A DNA stretch of 54,729 nt from NCBI RefSeq assembly GCF_013184745.1, contig NZ_JAATVU010000037.1, positions 1 through 54,729 of the forward strand, in the 5' to 3' direction. Below the pieces are notes generated by a model. The model was not told the origin of the DNA. It ran no database searches and worked only from the letters and a program-made list of their open reading frames with translations. Source of the DNA: Mangrovicoccus sp. HB161399. GTDB taxonomy: Bacteria > Pseudomonadota > Alphaproteobacteria > Rhodobacterales > Rhodobacteraceae. Within the stretch, counting starts at the first letter, position 1; the number at the start of each line of letters is the position of its first letter. Of this stretch, positions 27,571 through 36,301 are shown piece after piece. A program made the position numbers and the translations under genes.

Positions 27571-28539
27571 TCACTGGCCCAGGCCGAGCTTCTTGAGCAG
27601 GCCCGCATAGAAGGCGTCGTCGCGCGCGATCAGCGCCGCGAAGTCCTGCGGACCGGCATAGGCCGGCTGGAAACCCATCGTCGCGGCGGCCTTGCGGAAG
27701 GCCTCGCTGTTGGTCGCGGCCTCGGCCGCGGCGGCGAGCTTCTCGACCACCTCGGGCGGGGTGTCCTTCGGAGCGGCCAGGCCGCGCCACATGGTGATGT
27801 CGATGTCGACGCCCTGCTCCTGCGCGGTCGGCACGCCGGGCAGGAAATCGATCCGCTCGGAGCCGGTCACCGCCAGGACCGACAGGTCGCCGGTATCGAC
27901 ATAGGACTTGAACTGTCCCGGCCACTGGATGGCGGCGTCGATCCGCCCGGCCAGCAGCTCAACCGGCGCCTTGCCGTCGCCATAGGCGATGAAGGTCACC
28001 TGGTCGCCGATGCCCATCGCATCGAACAGCGCCGCCGAGACCAGATGGGTGAAGCTGCCCTTGCCGGAGATCCCGACCTTGAGGTGGTCGTCCGAGGCCG
28101 AGACCTCGCGCGCCATGTCCTGGAGGCTGGTCCAGCCCCGCGCCGCGTTGACCGCCAGCGCCGGGGTTTCCTCCGACACCCGGGCGATCGGAACGAAATC
28201 CTCGTAGCTGTAGGGCACGTGGCCGACATGGGCCGTGGTGTTGACCGAGTTCGAGTTCCAGACGATCGAATAGCCGTCGGGCGCGGTCGCCATCACGTGG
28301 GAATAGCCCACCGCGCCGCCGCCGCCGGTGCGGCTGACCGGCACCACCGGCTCGCCCAGCTCGCCCGCCATCGTCTCGGACAGGACCTGGGCGATGGTGC
28401 TGGCCGTGCCGCCGAACAGCACCGTCATCTCCACCGGTTTCTCGGGAAATTCCGCGCGTGCCTGCGGCACGCCGAGCGACAGGACCGAGGCAGCGGCCAG
28501 CACCGCGAAGCCGCCGCCCAATGCGAGTCTCATCTTCAT
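27571..28539 (-). CDS. tctC: Tripartite tricarboxylate transporter, periplasmic binding protein
   Basis: 322 residues from ATG 28539-28537, with GGGAGG seven bases upstream. A Sec signal peptide covers residues 1-29 (ends VPQARA). The mature part shows the Bug/TctC fold: FPEKPVEMTVLFGGT at the start, VSRTGGGGAVGYSHVMATAPDG, then GKGSFTHLVSAALFDAMGIG and a central GDGKAPVELLAGRIDAAI segment. These proteins capture carboxylates and pass them to TctAB. The ligand is not predictable from sequence. A strong hairpin lies 30 bases upstream of the start, which may raise the mRNA level of this subunit relative to the upstream oxidoreductase genes. Confidence 0.94.
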   Translation of the reverse strand: MKMRLALGGGFAVLAAASVLSLGVPQARAEFPEKPVEMTVLFGGTASTIAQVLSETMAGELGEPVVPVSRTGGGGAVGYSHVMATAPDGYSIVWNSNSVNTTAHVGHVPYSYEDFVPIARVSEETPALAVNAARGWTSLQDMAREVSASDDHLKVGISGKGSFTHLVSAALFDAMGIGDQVTFIAYGDGKAPVELLAGRIDAAIQWPGQFKSYVDTGDLSVLAVTGSERIDFLPGVPTAQEQGVDIDITMWRGLAAPKDTPPEVVEKLAAAAEAATNSEAFRKAAATMGFQPAYAGPQDFAALIARDDAFYAGLLKKLGLGQ

Positions 28540-28568
28540 CTCATCCTCCCTTGATTTTCTGCGTTCCT

Positions 28569-28607
28569 GCGGCCCGCGGCCGGTCTCTCCGGACCGCCGC
28601 GGGCCGC
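28569..28607 (-). promoter_or_regulatory. Intercistronic hairpin upstream of tctC
   Basis: GCGGCCCGCGG (28569-28579) and CCGCGGGCCGC (28597-28607) form a perfect 11-bp stem around a 17-base loop, within the 141-bp gap before tctC, the longest gap inside the gene series before pntAB. No T-run follows on the minus strand. It is a candidate mRNA-stabilising or attenuating element. Confidence 0.5.
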
Positions 28608-28680
28608 CCTGCATCGCGCGGCCTGCCCCTCCCAAGGCCGGCCCGCGCATGTGCCATGGCGCCTCCGCCCGCGCCGCCTC

Positions 28681-29697
28681 TCAGGGCTGCTGCACGCGGA
28701 GCGCCGCCAGGATCTTCTCGGGCGTGGCCGGCAGCGTCGTGATGCGCACGCCGATCGCGTCGTAGATCGCGTTGATGATGGCCGGCGCGGTCGGCACCAG
28801 CGCCGGCTCGCCGATCCCCTTGGCCCTCAGCGGGCTGGTCGGGTCCTCGTCCTCGACGATCACACAGGTGATCTGCGGCACGTCGAGCGCGGTCGGCAGG
28901 ATGTACTTGGCGAAGCCGTGGGTGGCGGCATGGCCGTCGACGGTGACGTACTCCTCCATCAGCGCCTGGCCGAGCCCCTGGACGACGCCGCCCTCGATCT
29001 GGCCCTCGACGCCGCGGGGATTGATCGCCCGGCCGACGTCATGCGCGGCCCAGAGCCCCAGCACCTGCACCTCGCCGGTCCAGGTGTCGACCTCGACCTC
29101 CGCCACCTGGGTGCCGAAGACATAGGTCTGCCAGGGGCTGCCCTTGCCGTCCGCCGGGTCGAGCCCGGTACCGTTGGCGGTGAAGCTGGCCGAGCCGACC
29201 GGCACGGTCCCGCGCGCCTTGCAGATCGCCACCGCATCGGCGACGGACATGCGCAGGTTCGACCCCTCCGCCCAGATCTCGCCGTCGAAGGCGCGCAGCT
29301 CGCCGGCGGCGACCTCCCAGTATTCGGCGATCTTCTCGAACAGGACCTCGCGCGCCTGGCGCGAGGCCAGCGCCACGGCATTGCCGATCATGTAGGTCTG
29401 CCGCGTCGCTCCGGCATGGGCCGCCTCGGGCGAGCGCGCGGTGTCGTTGTCGCCGATGGTGACATCCTCGGGCCGGGTGCCGGTCTCCTCGGCGGCGACC
29501 TGGGCCAGAACCGTCAGGATGCCCTCGCCGATCTCGGTGACGCCGGTGACGATCTTCACCGTGCCGCCGTCGTCCAGCTCCGCCCAGGCGCCGGCCCGGT
29601 CGATCGTCGCGGTGCGGGCGATGCCGTACCAGCTGGCGGCCATGCCGCGGCCGCGCTTGCGCCGGGTCTCGGCGCGGGTTTCGGTGATCGCGTTCAT
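28681..29697 (-). CDS. Molybdenum hydroxylase large subunit, C-terminal half (separate chain)
   Basis: 338 residues matching the second molybdopterin-binding half of xanthine dehydrogenase/aldehyde oxidase-type proteins. Seen: GRGMAASWYGIARTATID (17-34), VTGVTEIGEGILTVLAQVAAEE (50-71), VEVDTWTGEVQVLGLWAAHDVG (201-222), INPRGVEGQIEGGVVQGLGQAL (225-246) and KGIGEPALVPTAPAIINAI (293-311). Glu297 in GEPAL corresponds to the catalytic glutamate. Its start overlaps the stop of the gene coding for the first half by 4 bp (ATGA). In most relatives both halves are one polypeptide, so this looks like a gene fission. The two chains should assemble into one active unit. Confidence 0.88.
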   Translation of the reverse strand: MNAITETRAETRRKRGRGMAASWYGIARTATIDRAGAWAELDDGGTVKIVTGVTEIGEGILTVLAQVAAEETGTRPEDVTIGDNDTARSPEAAHAGATRQTYMIGNAVALASRQAREVLFEKIAEYWEVAAGELRAFDGEIWAEGSNLRMSVADAVAICKARGTVPVGSASFTANGTGLDPADGKGSPWQTYVFGTQVAEVEVDTWTGEVQVLGLWAAHDVGRAINPRGVEGQIEGGVVQGLGQALMEEYVTVDGHAATHGFAKYILPTALDVPQITCVIVEDEDPTSPLRAKGIGEPALVPTAPAIINAIYDAIGVRITTLPATPEKILAALRVQQP

Positions 29698-31583
29698 TCT
29701 GCCGCCTCCGTCGCTGCCGCCGTCGCCGGCCCGCCCGCCAGCCTTGCGCCGAGCGTGCAGGGCCTGCGCGTGTCCGGCCCGCCCAGATCGCCGCGCAGCG
29801 CGCCGCGCACCGAGGGCACGCCGGTCTCCCAGCGGCTCGCCGCCTCGGCCGCGTCCAGCACCTGATCGAGCGAGGCCCGGTCCAGCCGGTGCTGCGTATG
29901 GGTCAGCGATCCCGCGCGGTACATGTTGATCCGCCGGATCTCGAACGGGTCGAGCCCCAGCCGCTCCGCCGCCATGTCCATCATGCTCTCGGTGGCGAAT
30001 TGCGCCTGCATGCCCCCGAAGGTGCGGAAGGCGCCCGACGGGGTGTTGTTGGTGTAGACCGCGCGGGTGTCGACCTGCAGGTTCTCGATCTCGTAGGGGC
30101 CGCAGCTGAGGATCGCCGCCTTGCGCATCACTCCTTCGGAGCTCATCCCGTAGGCGCCCCCGTCCGAGAGCATCTCGAATTTCACCGCGGTGATCCGCCC
30201 GTCCGAGGTCAGGCCCATCTTGTAGGCGACCCGGCTCGGATGGCGCTTGGCCGAGGCGACCAGGCTTTCCTCGCGGGTGAAGTTCAGCTGCACCGGCCGC
30301 ATGGTCTTCATCGCGGCGATGGCCAGCATCCCCTGGTAGATCATGTCCTCCTTGCCGCCGAAGCCGCCGCCCACCGGCGACATCACCATGCGCACCTTGT
30401 TGATCGGCAGACCCAGGATCTCGGCCAGCATGTGGCGGTGATGGGTGATGTTCTGGCTGGGGCTGTGCACCGTCACCACGTCGTCATGGTCGACGAAGGC
30501 GATCCCGGCCTCGGGCTCCAGATAGGCGTGCTCCACCTGCTGGGTGCCGAACTCGTGCTCCAGGATCACGTCCGCCGCGGCGAAGCCCGCCGCGATGTCG
30601 CCCTTCCTCAGCGGGATGTGCTTGACCACGTTGTCGGGCGCATAGTCGTGGATCACCGGCGCGCCGGGCTTCAGCGCATCCTCCGGGTCGTAGAGGCCGG
30701 GCAGCAGCTCGTATTCCACCTTGATCGCGGCAACGGCGCGGCGCGCGGTCACCAGATCTTCGGCCGCGACGGCGGCGACCGCCTCGCCGACATGGCGGAC
30801 CTTGCCGCGCGCCATGACCGGCTGGTCGTGGACGAAGACGCCGAAGCCGTCCTTGCCCGGCACGTCATCGGCGGTGATCACGCATTCGACGCCCGGCATC
30901 GCCTCGGCCTCCGCGGTGTCGATCCGCACGATGCGCGCATGCGGATGCGGGCTGCGCAGCACCTGCATCTGCAGCATGTCCACCAGCTTCATGTCGGCGG
31001 CATAGCGCAGCCGTCCGGTGACCTTGGCGGGCGCATCGATCCGGCGGACATTGTGGCCGATATAGCTCTCTCCCAGCGTTTCGTCGGCATCCAGGACCGA
31101 CGCGTCCGCCCGGCCCGCGATCACGTCGCGGGCAATCTCCACGGCCTCGAGGATCTTGGTGTAGCCGGTGCAGCGGCAGATGTTGCCGCCCATGCGCTCC
31201 TTGATCTCGTCCAGATCCGCCTCGGGGTTCTGGCGCAGGCAGGCGGTGGCCGCCATCACCATGCCGGGGATGCAGTAGCCGCACTGGCTGGCCCCGGTCT
31301 TGTGGAAGGCCTTCTGCACCGGGGTCAGCGGGCCGCGGCCCGCCAGCCCCTCGACCGTCTCGATCACCGCGCCCTCGGCGCGGCCAGCGGGCATCAGGCA
31401 GGATTTCACCAGCTTTCCGTCGACGAAGACGCTGCAGGTTCCGCATTCGCCGGCGCCGCAGCCTTCCTTGGTGCCGGTGAGGTTCAGGTCGTCGCGCAAC
31501 AGGTCGAGCAGGCGCGCGTGCGCGGCGACCCTGCGGGCCACGGGCCGTCCGTTGACGGTGCAGCTGAGGTCCATATCAGGCAT
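29694..31583 (-). CDS. Molybdenum hydroxylase: [2Fe-2S] subunit fused to N-terminal half of large subunit
   Basis: 629 residues (start ATG 31583; ATG 31574 also possible). Residues 1-160 are the iron-sulfur part: Cys42/47/50/62 bind the plant-type [2Fe-2S] cluster and Cys101/104/136/138 the second cluster (SQCGYCIPGM, NICRCTGY). Residues about 175-600 are the first molybdopterin half: IGHNVRRIDAPAKVTGRLRYA, VLRSPHPHARIVRIDTAEAEA, VEHAYLEPEAGIAFVD, GGGFGGKED and SGAFRTFGGMQAQFATESMM. The last 35 residues are degenerate-looking. Together with the downstream half-gene and the FAD subunit it should form a hydroxylase acting on an aldehyde or N-heterocycle. It overlaps the FAD-subunit gene by 8 bp. 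Confidence 0.9.
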   Translation of the reverse strand: MPDMDLSCTVNGRPVARRVAAHARLLDLLRDDLNLTGTKEGCGAGECGTCSVFVDGKLVKSCLMPAGRAEGAVIETVEGLAGRGPLTPVQKAFHKTGASQCGYCIPGMVMAATACLRQNPEADLDEIKERMGGNICRCTGYTKILEAVEIARDVIAGRADASVLDADETLGESYIGHNVRRIDAPAKVTGRLRYAADMKLVDMLQMQVLRSPHPHARIVRIDTAEAEAMPGVECVITADDVPGKDGFGVFVHDQPVMARGKVRHVGEAVAAVAAEDLVTARRAVAAIKVEYELLPGLYDPEDALKPGAPVIHDYAPDNVVKHIPLRKGDIAAGFAAADVILEHEFGTQQVEHAYLEPEAGIAFVDHDDVVTVHSPSQNITHHRHMLAEILGLPINKVRMVMSPVGGGFGGKEDMIYQGMLAIAAMKTMRPVQLNFTREESLVASAKRHPSRVAYKMGLTSDGRITAVKFEMLSDGGAYGMSSEGVMRKAAILSCGPYEIENLQVDTRAVYTNNTPSGAFRTFGGMQAQFATESMMDMAAERLGLDPFEIRRINMYRAGSLTHTQHRLDRASLDQVLDAAEAASRWETGVPSVRGALRGDLGGPDTRRPCTLGARLAGGPATAAATEAAE

Positions 31584-32499
31584 TGGCCATGGTCTCCTTG
31601 GATTGGTCATGCGCGGCGGCCCGGTTCGGCCGGTTGGCCAGCGCCTCCTCCAGCGCGGCGCGCACGAAATTCACCACCACCTCGCGGCGGTAGTCGAGGC
31701 GCGAGCGCGAGGCGACGCGGTCGGCCGCGCCATGGGCGGCGCGCAGGATCGCCTCCGGCTCCACCCGCTCGCCGCGCAGCATCCGCTCGGCCTCGCGCAG
31801 GCGCATCGGCCCCGGCCCGACGCCGCCGAGCGCCAGGCGGACATCCTCGAAGGTCCGGCCCTCGGGATCGGTGCGGACGAGCGCCGCGCAGCAGGCCACC
31901 GAGATCACCAGCGACCGCCGCTGGCCGACCTTCTGGAAGGCGCCGCCATAGCCGCAGCAGGTGTCGAGCGTCACCTGCGTGGCGATCTCGCCCTTCCGGA
32001 TGGCGGTGCGGCCCGGCCCGTGGATGAACTCCTCGATCTCCACCGTGCGGCGGCGGATTTCGCCGTCTTCGAGCCGCGCCAGCTCGATCGCGCCGTTCAG
32101 CGCCACCACCGCGGGCGTGCCGTCCGCGACCGGCGAGGCGTTGACGAGGTTGCCCGCCAGCGTCGCCACCTCGCGGATCTGGTCGTCGGCGAACCAGATC
32201 GCGACATGCGGCATGCAGGGCAGGTTCTGGCGCAGCACCGGGTCGGTCAGGAAATCCTGGTAGACGGTGCCCGCCGCAAGGTGCAGCCGCCCCTTGCCGA
32301 AGCCGTATCCCCGCAGCTCGCCGATGCCCGACAGGTCGATCATCGCCGGCAGGTGGACGTCCCCGGCCCGGCCGTCGCGGGCCCAAGGATAGATGTCGGT
32401 CGCCCCGGAGACGAGCCGGCTGCCCTCCGGCGCATCGGCCCAGAGGGCAAGCGCTTCGGCCAGGGTCCGGGGGCGGTGATATGCGTCGCAGGTCAGCAT
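31576..32499 (-). CDS. Molybdenum hydroxylase FAD-binding subunit (CoxM/XdhB-like)
   Basis: 307 residues. FAD-binding PCMH motifs: SRLVSGATDIYPWARDG near 27-43 (usually GGTDLxPxM), MIDLSGIGELRG, and IREVATLAGNLVNASPVADGTPAVVALNG (about 108-136, the conserved xR-xxxTxGGNxxxxSPxxDxxP pattern, here LAGN). C-terminal CO-dehydrogenase flavoprotein domain: FQKVGQRRSLVISVACCAA and VRLALGGVGPGPMRLREAE. It passes electrons from the iron-sulfur clusters to an acceptor via FAD. It starts 16 bp after the alcohol dehydrogenase, and its 3' end overlaps the fused [2Fe-2S]/molybdopterin gene. Confidence 0.93.
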   Translation of the reverse strand: MLTCDAYHRPRTLAEALALWADAPEGSRLVSGATDIYPWARDGRAGDVHLPAMIDLSGIGELRGYGFGKGRLHLAAGTVYQDFLTDPVLRQNLPCMPHVAIWFADDQIREVATLAGNLVNASPVADGTPAVVALNGAIELARLEDGEIRRRTVEIEEFIHGPGRTAIRKGEIATQVTLDTCCGYGGAFQKVGQRRSLVISVACCAALVRTDPEGRTFEDVRLALGGVGPGPMRLREAERMLRGERVEPEAILRAAHGAADRVASRSRLDYRREVVVNFVRAALEEALANRPNRAAAHDQSKETMANA

Positions 32500-32515
32500 G
32501 GCTCGTCTCCTCCGC

Positions 32516-33679
32516 TCACTCTGCGGCCAGCTGCCGGGCGGCAGCGTGCTTGTTCTTCACCACCACCTTGATCGCGTCCTCGACCCGGTCCTTGGCATAG
32601 CGCAGCGCCTCGGCGAGGTCCTCCATGTCGAAGGTATGGGTGTGGATCAGCGAGGCGTCGAAACGCTTCTGGCGCATGAAGGCCTCGGCGCGGTGGGTCG
32701 CGGTCTTGCCTTCGCCGCGGATGCCGTAGAGGTAGATGTTGTTGCGCACCAGGAAGGCGACATCGACCTCGGGCGCGCTGCCCGGGAAGGCGGCGAGGCA
32801 GATCTTGCCGCCGCGGTTGAGCATCTGCGCCGCCTCGTTCACCGCCTGCGGCGCGCCCGAGCATTCGACCACGTAGTCGACTCCCTTGCCGCCGTTGAGC
32901 TCCTTGACCTTCTCGACGACATTCTCGTTGCGCACGTTGATCACGTGGTCGGCGCCGAGCTTCCGGCCGATTTCCAGCCGGTTGTCGCGGGTGCCGGTCA
33001 GGATTACCGGCTGCGCGCCGAGCGCCTTGGCCACCGCCGCGCCGAGAAGCCCGATCGGGCCCGGCCCAGAAACCACGACGCTTTCGCCCGCGACCAGCCC
33101 GCCGAGCTCGGTCAGCCCGTACATCGCCGTGCCGGCCGTGACGACCAGCGTGGCCTCCTCGTCGGTCATGGTATCGGCGACATGGACCAGCGTGTTGATG
33201 TTGTTCACCGCGTATTCGGCGAAGCCGCCGTCGGTGGTGAAGCCGTTGGCGCGGTGGCCCTTGTCGACATCGCCGTAGTTCTTGCCGTAGTTGTGGCAGG
33301 AGGTGTACATCCCCTGGCGGCAGCGCTTGCACTGGCCGCAGCCGGCATGGATCTCCACCGTCACCCGCTCGCCGATCTCGTATTCGTCGACGCCCGGCCC
33401 GAGCGCCACGACCGTGCCCATGTATTCATGGCCGGGGGTGAAGTTCTTGTTGAACGGGTCGCCGCCCTGGATCTGCGCGGGCGGGCCGTGATGGATGATC
33501 TCCAGGTCGGTGGCGCAGATCGCGACCGCATCTATGCGGACCAGGACCTCGGCCCTGCCCGGCGCCGGGACAGGCTTGTCTGTCAGCGTGAGTTCTCCGG
33601 GATCCCCCAGCACCCAGGCCTTCATGGTCTCCGGGACCGGGAAGTCCTCGTGGGTGGTCACGTTCTCTGGCAGTGACAT
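32516..33679 (-). CDS. Zinc-dependent medium-chain alcohol dehydrogenase
   Basis: 387 residues. Catalytic zinc ligands are seen at Cys55 (AICATDLE), His84-Glu85 (TPGHEYMG) and the structural zinc knuckle at Cys114, 117, 120 and 128 (CGQCKRCRQGMYTSC). A Rossmann fingerprint VVVSGPGPIGLLGAAVAKALGA is present, with an Asp/Arg-like acidic position TGTRDNR after it. It resembles threonine/sorbitol dehydrogenase-like members. A 20-residue N-terminal extension precedes the usual MKAW start. As the first gene after the IclR regulator (21-bp gap) it probably carries out an early alcohol oxidation in the pathway. Substrate unknown. Confidence 0.93.
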   Translation of the reverse strand: MSLPENVTTHEDFPVPETMKAWVLGDPGELTLTDKPVPAPGRAEVLVRIDAVAICATDLEIIHHGPPAQIQGGDPFNKNFTPGHEYMGTVVALGPGVDEYEIGERVTVEIHAGCGQCKRCRQGMYTSCHNYGKNYGDVDKGHRANGFTTDGGFAEYAVNNINTLVHVADTMTDEEATLVVTAGTAMYGLTELGGLVAGESVVVSGPGPIGLLGAAVAKALGAQPVILTGTRDNRLEIGRKLGADHVINVRNENVVEKVKELNGGKGVDYVVECSGAPQAVNEAAQMLNRGGKICLAAFPGSAPEVDVAFLVRNNIYLYGIRGEGKTATHRAEAFMRQKRFDASLIHTHTFDMEDLAEALRYAKDRVEDAIKVVVKNKHAAARQLAAE

Positions 33680-33700
33680 GCAGCATCTCCTCCGTTGCTG

Positions 33701-34558
33701 TCAGGCCCGCGACCGCTGTGCGGCCTCGAGCAGTCTCGATAGGTCGTTGCCCGCCGTGATCATCTGGGTGACCAGGTGGCGGCGGTAGGCGTCGGTATCC
33801 TCGGCCTTGGCATAGGAGACCGAGATCGCGCCGATCACGGCCCCCGCGCCATTCCTCAGCGAGGCGCCGATGCAGACGGTGCCCTCGCGGAATTCCTCGT
33901 CGTCGAAGGCGTACTTGCGGCGCCGGGTCAGGCGCAGCTCCTCCACCAGGCCGCTGAGGCTGGTGATGGTCTTCGGCGTGTAGGCGGTCAGCCCGTTGGC
34001 CGAGATCACCCGGACCAGCTCGGTATCGGGGATCCAGGCGAGGATCGCCTTGCCGGTGGCGGTGGCATGGGCGGCGGCCATCTTCTCGACCTCGTCGGTC
34101 TCGGCGATGCGGCCGTTCGGGTCGGGAATGCTCAGCTTTGTCAGCAGCGCGCTTTCCGACATCACCGCCATCTGGACCGCATGCTCCAGCCGCCGCCCGA
34201 GATGGCGCAGCGGATCGCGCAGGATCACCGCCGGGTCGCGCCGGGACTCGGCCATCTCCGACAGGTCGCGGATGCGCTCGCCCATGACATAGGCGCGGTT
34301 GCGGCCGTACTGGCCGACATAGCCCCGCGCCACCAGCGTCGCCAGCAGGTGGTGGCAGGTCGAGGCCTTCAGCCCGCTGGCGGCGGACAGCTCCGACAGG
34401 CCGATGCCGTCCGGGTGCTGGGCGACCAGTTCGAGCAGGCCGAGCGCCCGCTCGACAGACTGGATCCTCCGGGCTGCGCCCTCCTTCGGGGACAGATCCT
34501 CCCCGGTCCCGCCCGACGCCAGGTCGTGCGGGTAACGGTCATCCGCTACCAATTTCAT
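33701..34558 (-). CDS. IclR-family transcriptional regulator
   Basis: 285 residues from ATG 34558-34556, with AGAGGAG upstream. The winged-helix DNA-binding domain (about 32-90) contains IQSVERALGLLELVAQHPDGIGLSELSAASGLKASTCHHLLATL. The C-terminal effector domain (about 105-280) shows ATATGKAILAWIPDTEL, RRRKYAFDDEEFREGTVCIGASLRN and VIGAISVSYA, the usual ligand-binding pocket segments. It heads the catabolic gene series on the same strand and is divergent from the CitMHS-type carrier gene. The 425-bp spacer contains inverted repeats that are candidate sites. It likely controls both directions in response to a pathway acid. Confidence 0.93.
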   Translation of the reverse strand: MKLVADDRYPHDLASGGTGEDLSPKEGAARRIQSVERALGLLELVAQHPDGIGLSELSAASGLKASTCHHLLATLVARGYVGQYGRNRAYVMGERIRDLSEMAESRRDPAVILRDPLRHLGRRLEHAVQMAVMSESALLTKLSIPDPNGRIAETDEVEKMAAAHATATGKAILAWIPDTELVRVISANGLTAYTPKTITSLSGLVEELRLTRRRKYAFDDEEFREGTVCIGASLRNGAGAVIGAISVSYAKAEDTDAYRRHLVTQMITAGNDLSRLLEAAQRSRA

Positions 34559-34983
34559 GATGTAGGCTCCTCTTGGGGAAAGCTTCTCAGGACGGCCGGC
34601 GGGTATCAAGAAAAATTGGCGATATCGCACGGGAGTCGACATCGTGAAATTCGGAGGGAAAAAGTCCTTATCTTTCAATTCCGCAACTGCAAAAGGAATT
34701 TTAGCTGCATCGCAGCATGAGCGGCCGTGCGAGGCGCGAATGCCGGGCGCCCGCCCGGGGTGCCGGACCCCGTGCCGCCGCCAGGCCGGGACGGGACGCG
34801 GCGCAGGGCCCGGCCGCTTATCAGATTTCCGGATTTCTGACTTCCAAATAATCGATTTCACCATTGGAAAGCCCCGCAGCATGGTCGCGGCGACAGCGGG
34901 AGGCGGCGAGGAGGATCGCCCCGCCCGCAAGCGAGCAAGGCGCAGGACCAGACGGCCCGCCGACATCCGAGGGAGGACACCAC
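34559..34983. promoter_or_regulatory. Divergent control region with two inverted repeats
   Basis: This 425-bp spacer separates the IclR-type regulator (minus) from the CitMHS-type gene (plus). Two dyads stand out in AT-richer segments: AATTCC/GGAATT (34677-34682 and 34695-34700, 12-base spacer) and TTCCAA/TTGGAA (34842-34847 and 34864-34869, 16-base spacer). The stretch 34830-34870 also has repeated GATTTC motifs. Between them (34720-34820) is GC-rich sequence with nothing recognisable. IclR-type proteins bind short dyads of this kind, so these are candidate operators. Confidence 0.45.
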
Positions 34984-36291
34984 ATGCTTGCACTCGCAGG
35001 CCTGCTGACGATCGTGATCGTTCTGGCAGGCATCATTTCCAAGAAGCTCTCGCCGATGGCGGCGCTGGTGGTCGTGCCGATCCTCGGCGCGCTGCTCGCG
35101 GGGTTCGGCATGGCCGAGGCCGGCAAGTTCGCCGTCGACGGCATCAAGACCATCGCGCCGGTGGTCGGCATGTTCGTCTTCGCCATCCTGTTCTTCGGCA
35201 TCCTGACCGATGCCGGCACGCTCGACCCGATCGTCCGCGGCATCCTGCGCGTGGTCGGCGAGCGGCCCGCGCGGATCGTGCTGGGCACCGCCGTGCTGGG
35301 CGTCATCGCGCATCTCGACGGCTCCGGCGCCTCGACCTTCCTGGTCACCGTGCCCGCGATGCTGCCGCTCTACGACCGGCTGGGCATCGACCGCCGCGTT
35401 CTGGCCTGCACCGTCGCGATGGCCGCGGGCACCGCGAACATGCTGCCCTGGGGCGGCCCGACGCTGCGCGCGGCCAGCTCGCTGCAGCTCGACATCGGCA
35501 CGCTCTACATGCCGATGGTGCCGGTGCAGCTGGCCGGGCTCGCCGCCGTCGCCGCCTTCGCCTGGTATCTCGGCAAGCGCGAGGAGCGCCGCCTGGCCGC
35601 CGGGATCCCGTCTGCCTTCGCCGGGGACGGCACTGCGGCCAGGGCCGGAAACGGCCCGCGCGAGACCGCCCGCCCGCGCGCCTTCTGGATCAACATCGCG
35701 CTGATCGTCGCCGTCCTGGGCGCCATGATCGGCGACCTGGCCGCGCCGGTGCTGTGCTTCATGCTGGGCACGATCGCCGCGCTGGTCGTCAACTATCCCG
35801 ACGTGGCCGAGCAGCGGAAGCGGATCGACAGCCATGCCACCGCCGCGCTGATGATGGCCTCGGTGCTGCTGGCGGCGGGCGTGTTCATCGGCATCATGAA
35901 GGGCACCGGCATGCTCGGCGCGATGGCCGAATTCGCCGCCGCCCACGTGCCCGAGGCCCATGCCGACCGGATGCCGGTGATCCTCGCCGTGTTCTCCATG
36001 CCGCTGAGCCTGCTCTTCGATCCCGACAGCTTCTACTTCGGCATCCTGCCGGTCTTGTCGGAGGCCGGGAACGTGCTGGGCGTGGCCCCTGCCGACATGG
36101 GCCGCGCGGCGATGATCGGACAGATGACCACCGGGTTCCCGGTCAGCCCGCTGACCCCCGCCACGTTCCTGCTGATCGGGCTGTGCGGGATCGAGCTGGG
36201 CGAGCACCAGAAGTTCACCTTCGGCTGGCTCTGGGCAATTTCCATCGTGATGACCGTCGCAGCGGTGCTGACCGGCGCGATCGCGATCTGA
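34984..36291 (+). CDS. CitMHS-family carboxylate:cation symporter
   Basis: 435 residues from ATG 34984, preceded by GAGGGAGGAC. The chain is hydrophobic throughout, with about twelve predicted helices. Motifs typical of CitMHS (CitM-like citrate-Mg2+/H+ symporters): SPMAALVVVPILGALLAGFG, FVFAILFFGILTDAGTLDPIV, AVLGVIAHLDGSGASTFLVT, TANMLPWGGPTLRAASSL and the C-terminal LFDPDSFYFGILPVL plus GFPVSPLTPATFLLIG. It likely imports a tricarboxylate or related acid. The AtuA-like gene follows after 10 bp, so transport and metabolism are probably in one operon. Confidence 0.92.
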   Translation: MLALAGLLTIVIVLAGIISKKLSPMAALVVVPILGALLAGFGMAEAGKFAVDGIKTIAPVVGMFVFAILFFGILTDAGTLDPIVRGILRVVGERPARIVLGTAVLGVIAHLDGSGASTFLVTVPAMLPLYDRLGIDRRVLACTVAMAAGTANMLPWGGPTLRAASSLQLDIGTLYMPMVPVQLAGLAAVAAFAWYLGKREERRLAAGIPSAFAGDGTAARAGNGPRETARPRAFWINIALIVAVLGAMIGDLAAPVLCFMLGTIAALVVNYPDVAEQRKRIDSHATAALMMASVLLAAGVFIGIMKGTGMLGAMAEFAAAHVPEAHADRMPVILAVFSMPLSLLFDPDSFYFGILPVLSEAGNVLGVAPADMGRAAMIGQMTTGFPVSPLTPATFLLIGLCGIELGEHQKFTFGWLWAISIVMTVAAVLTGAIAI

Positions 36292-36301
36292 CAGGAGTGA
36301 C

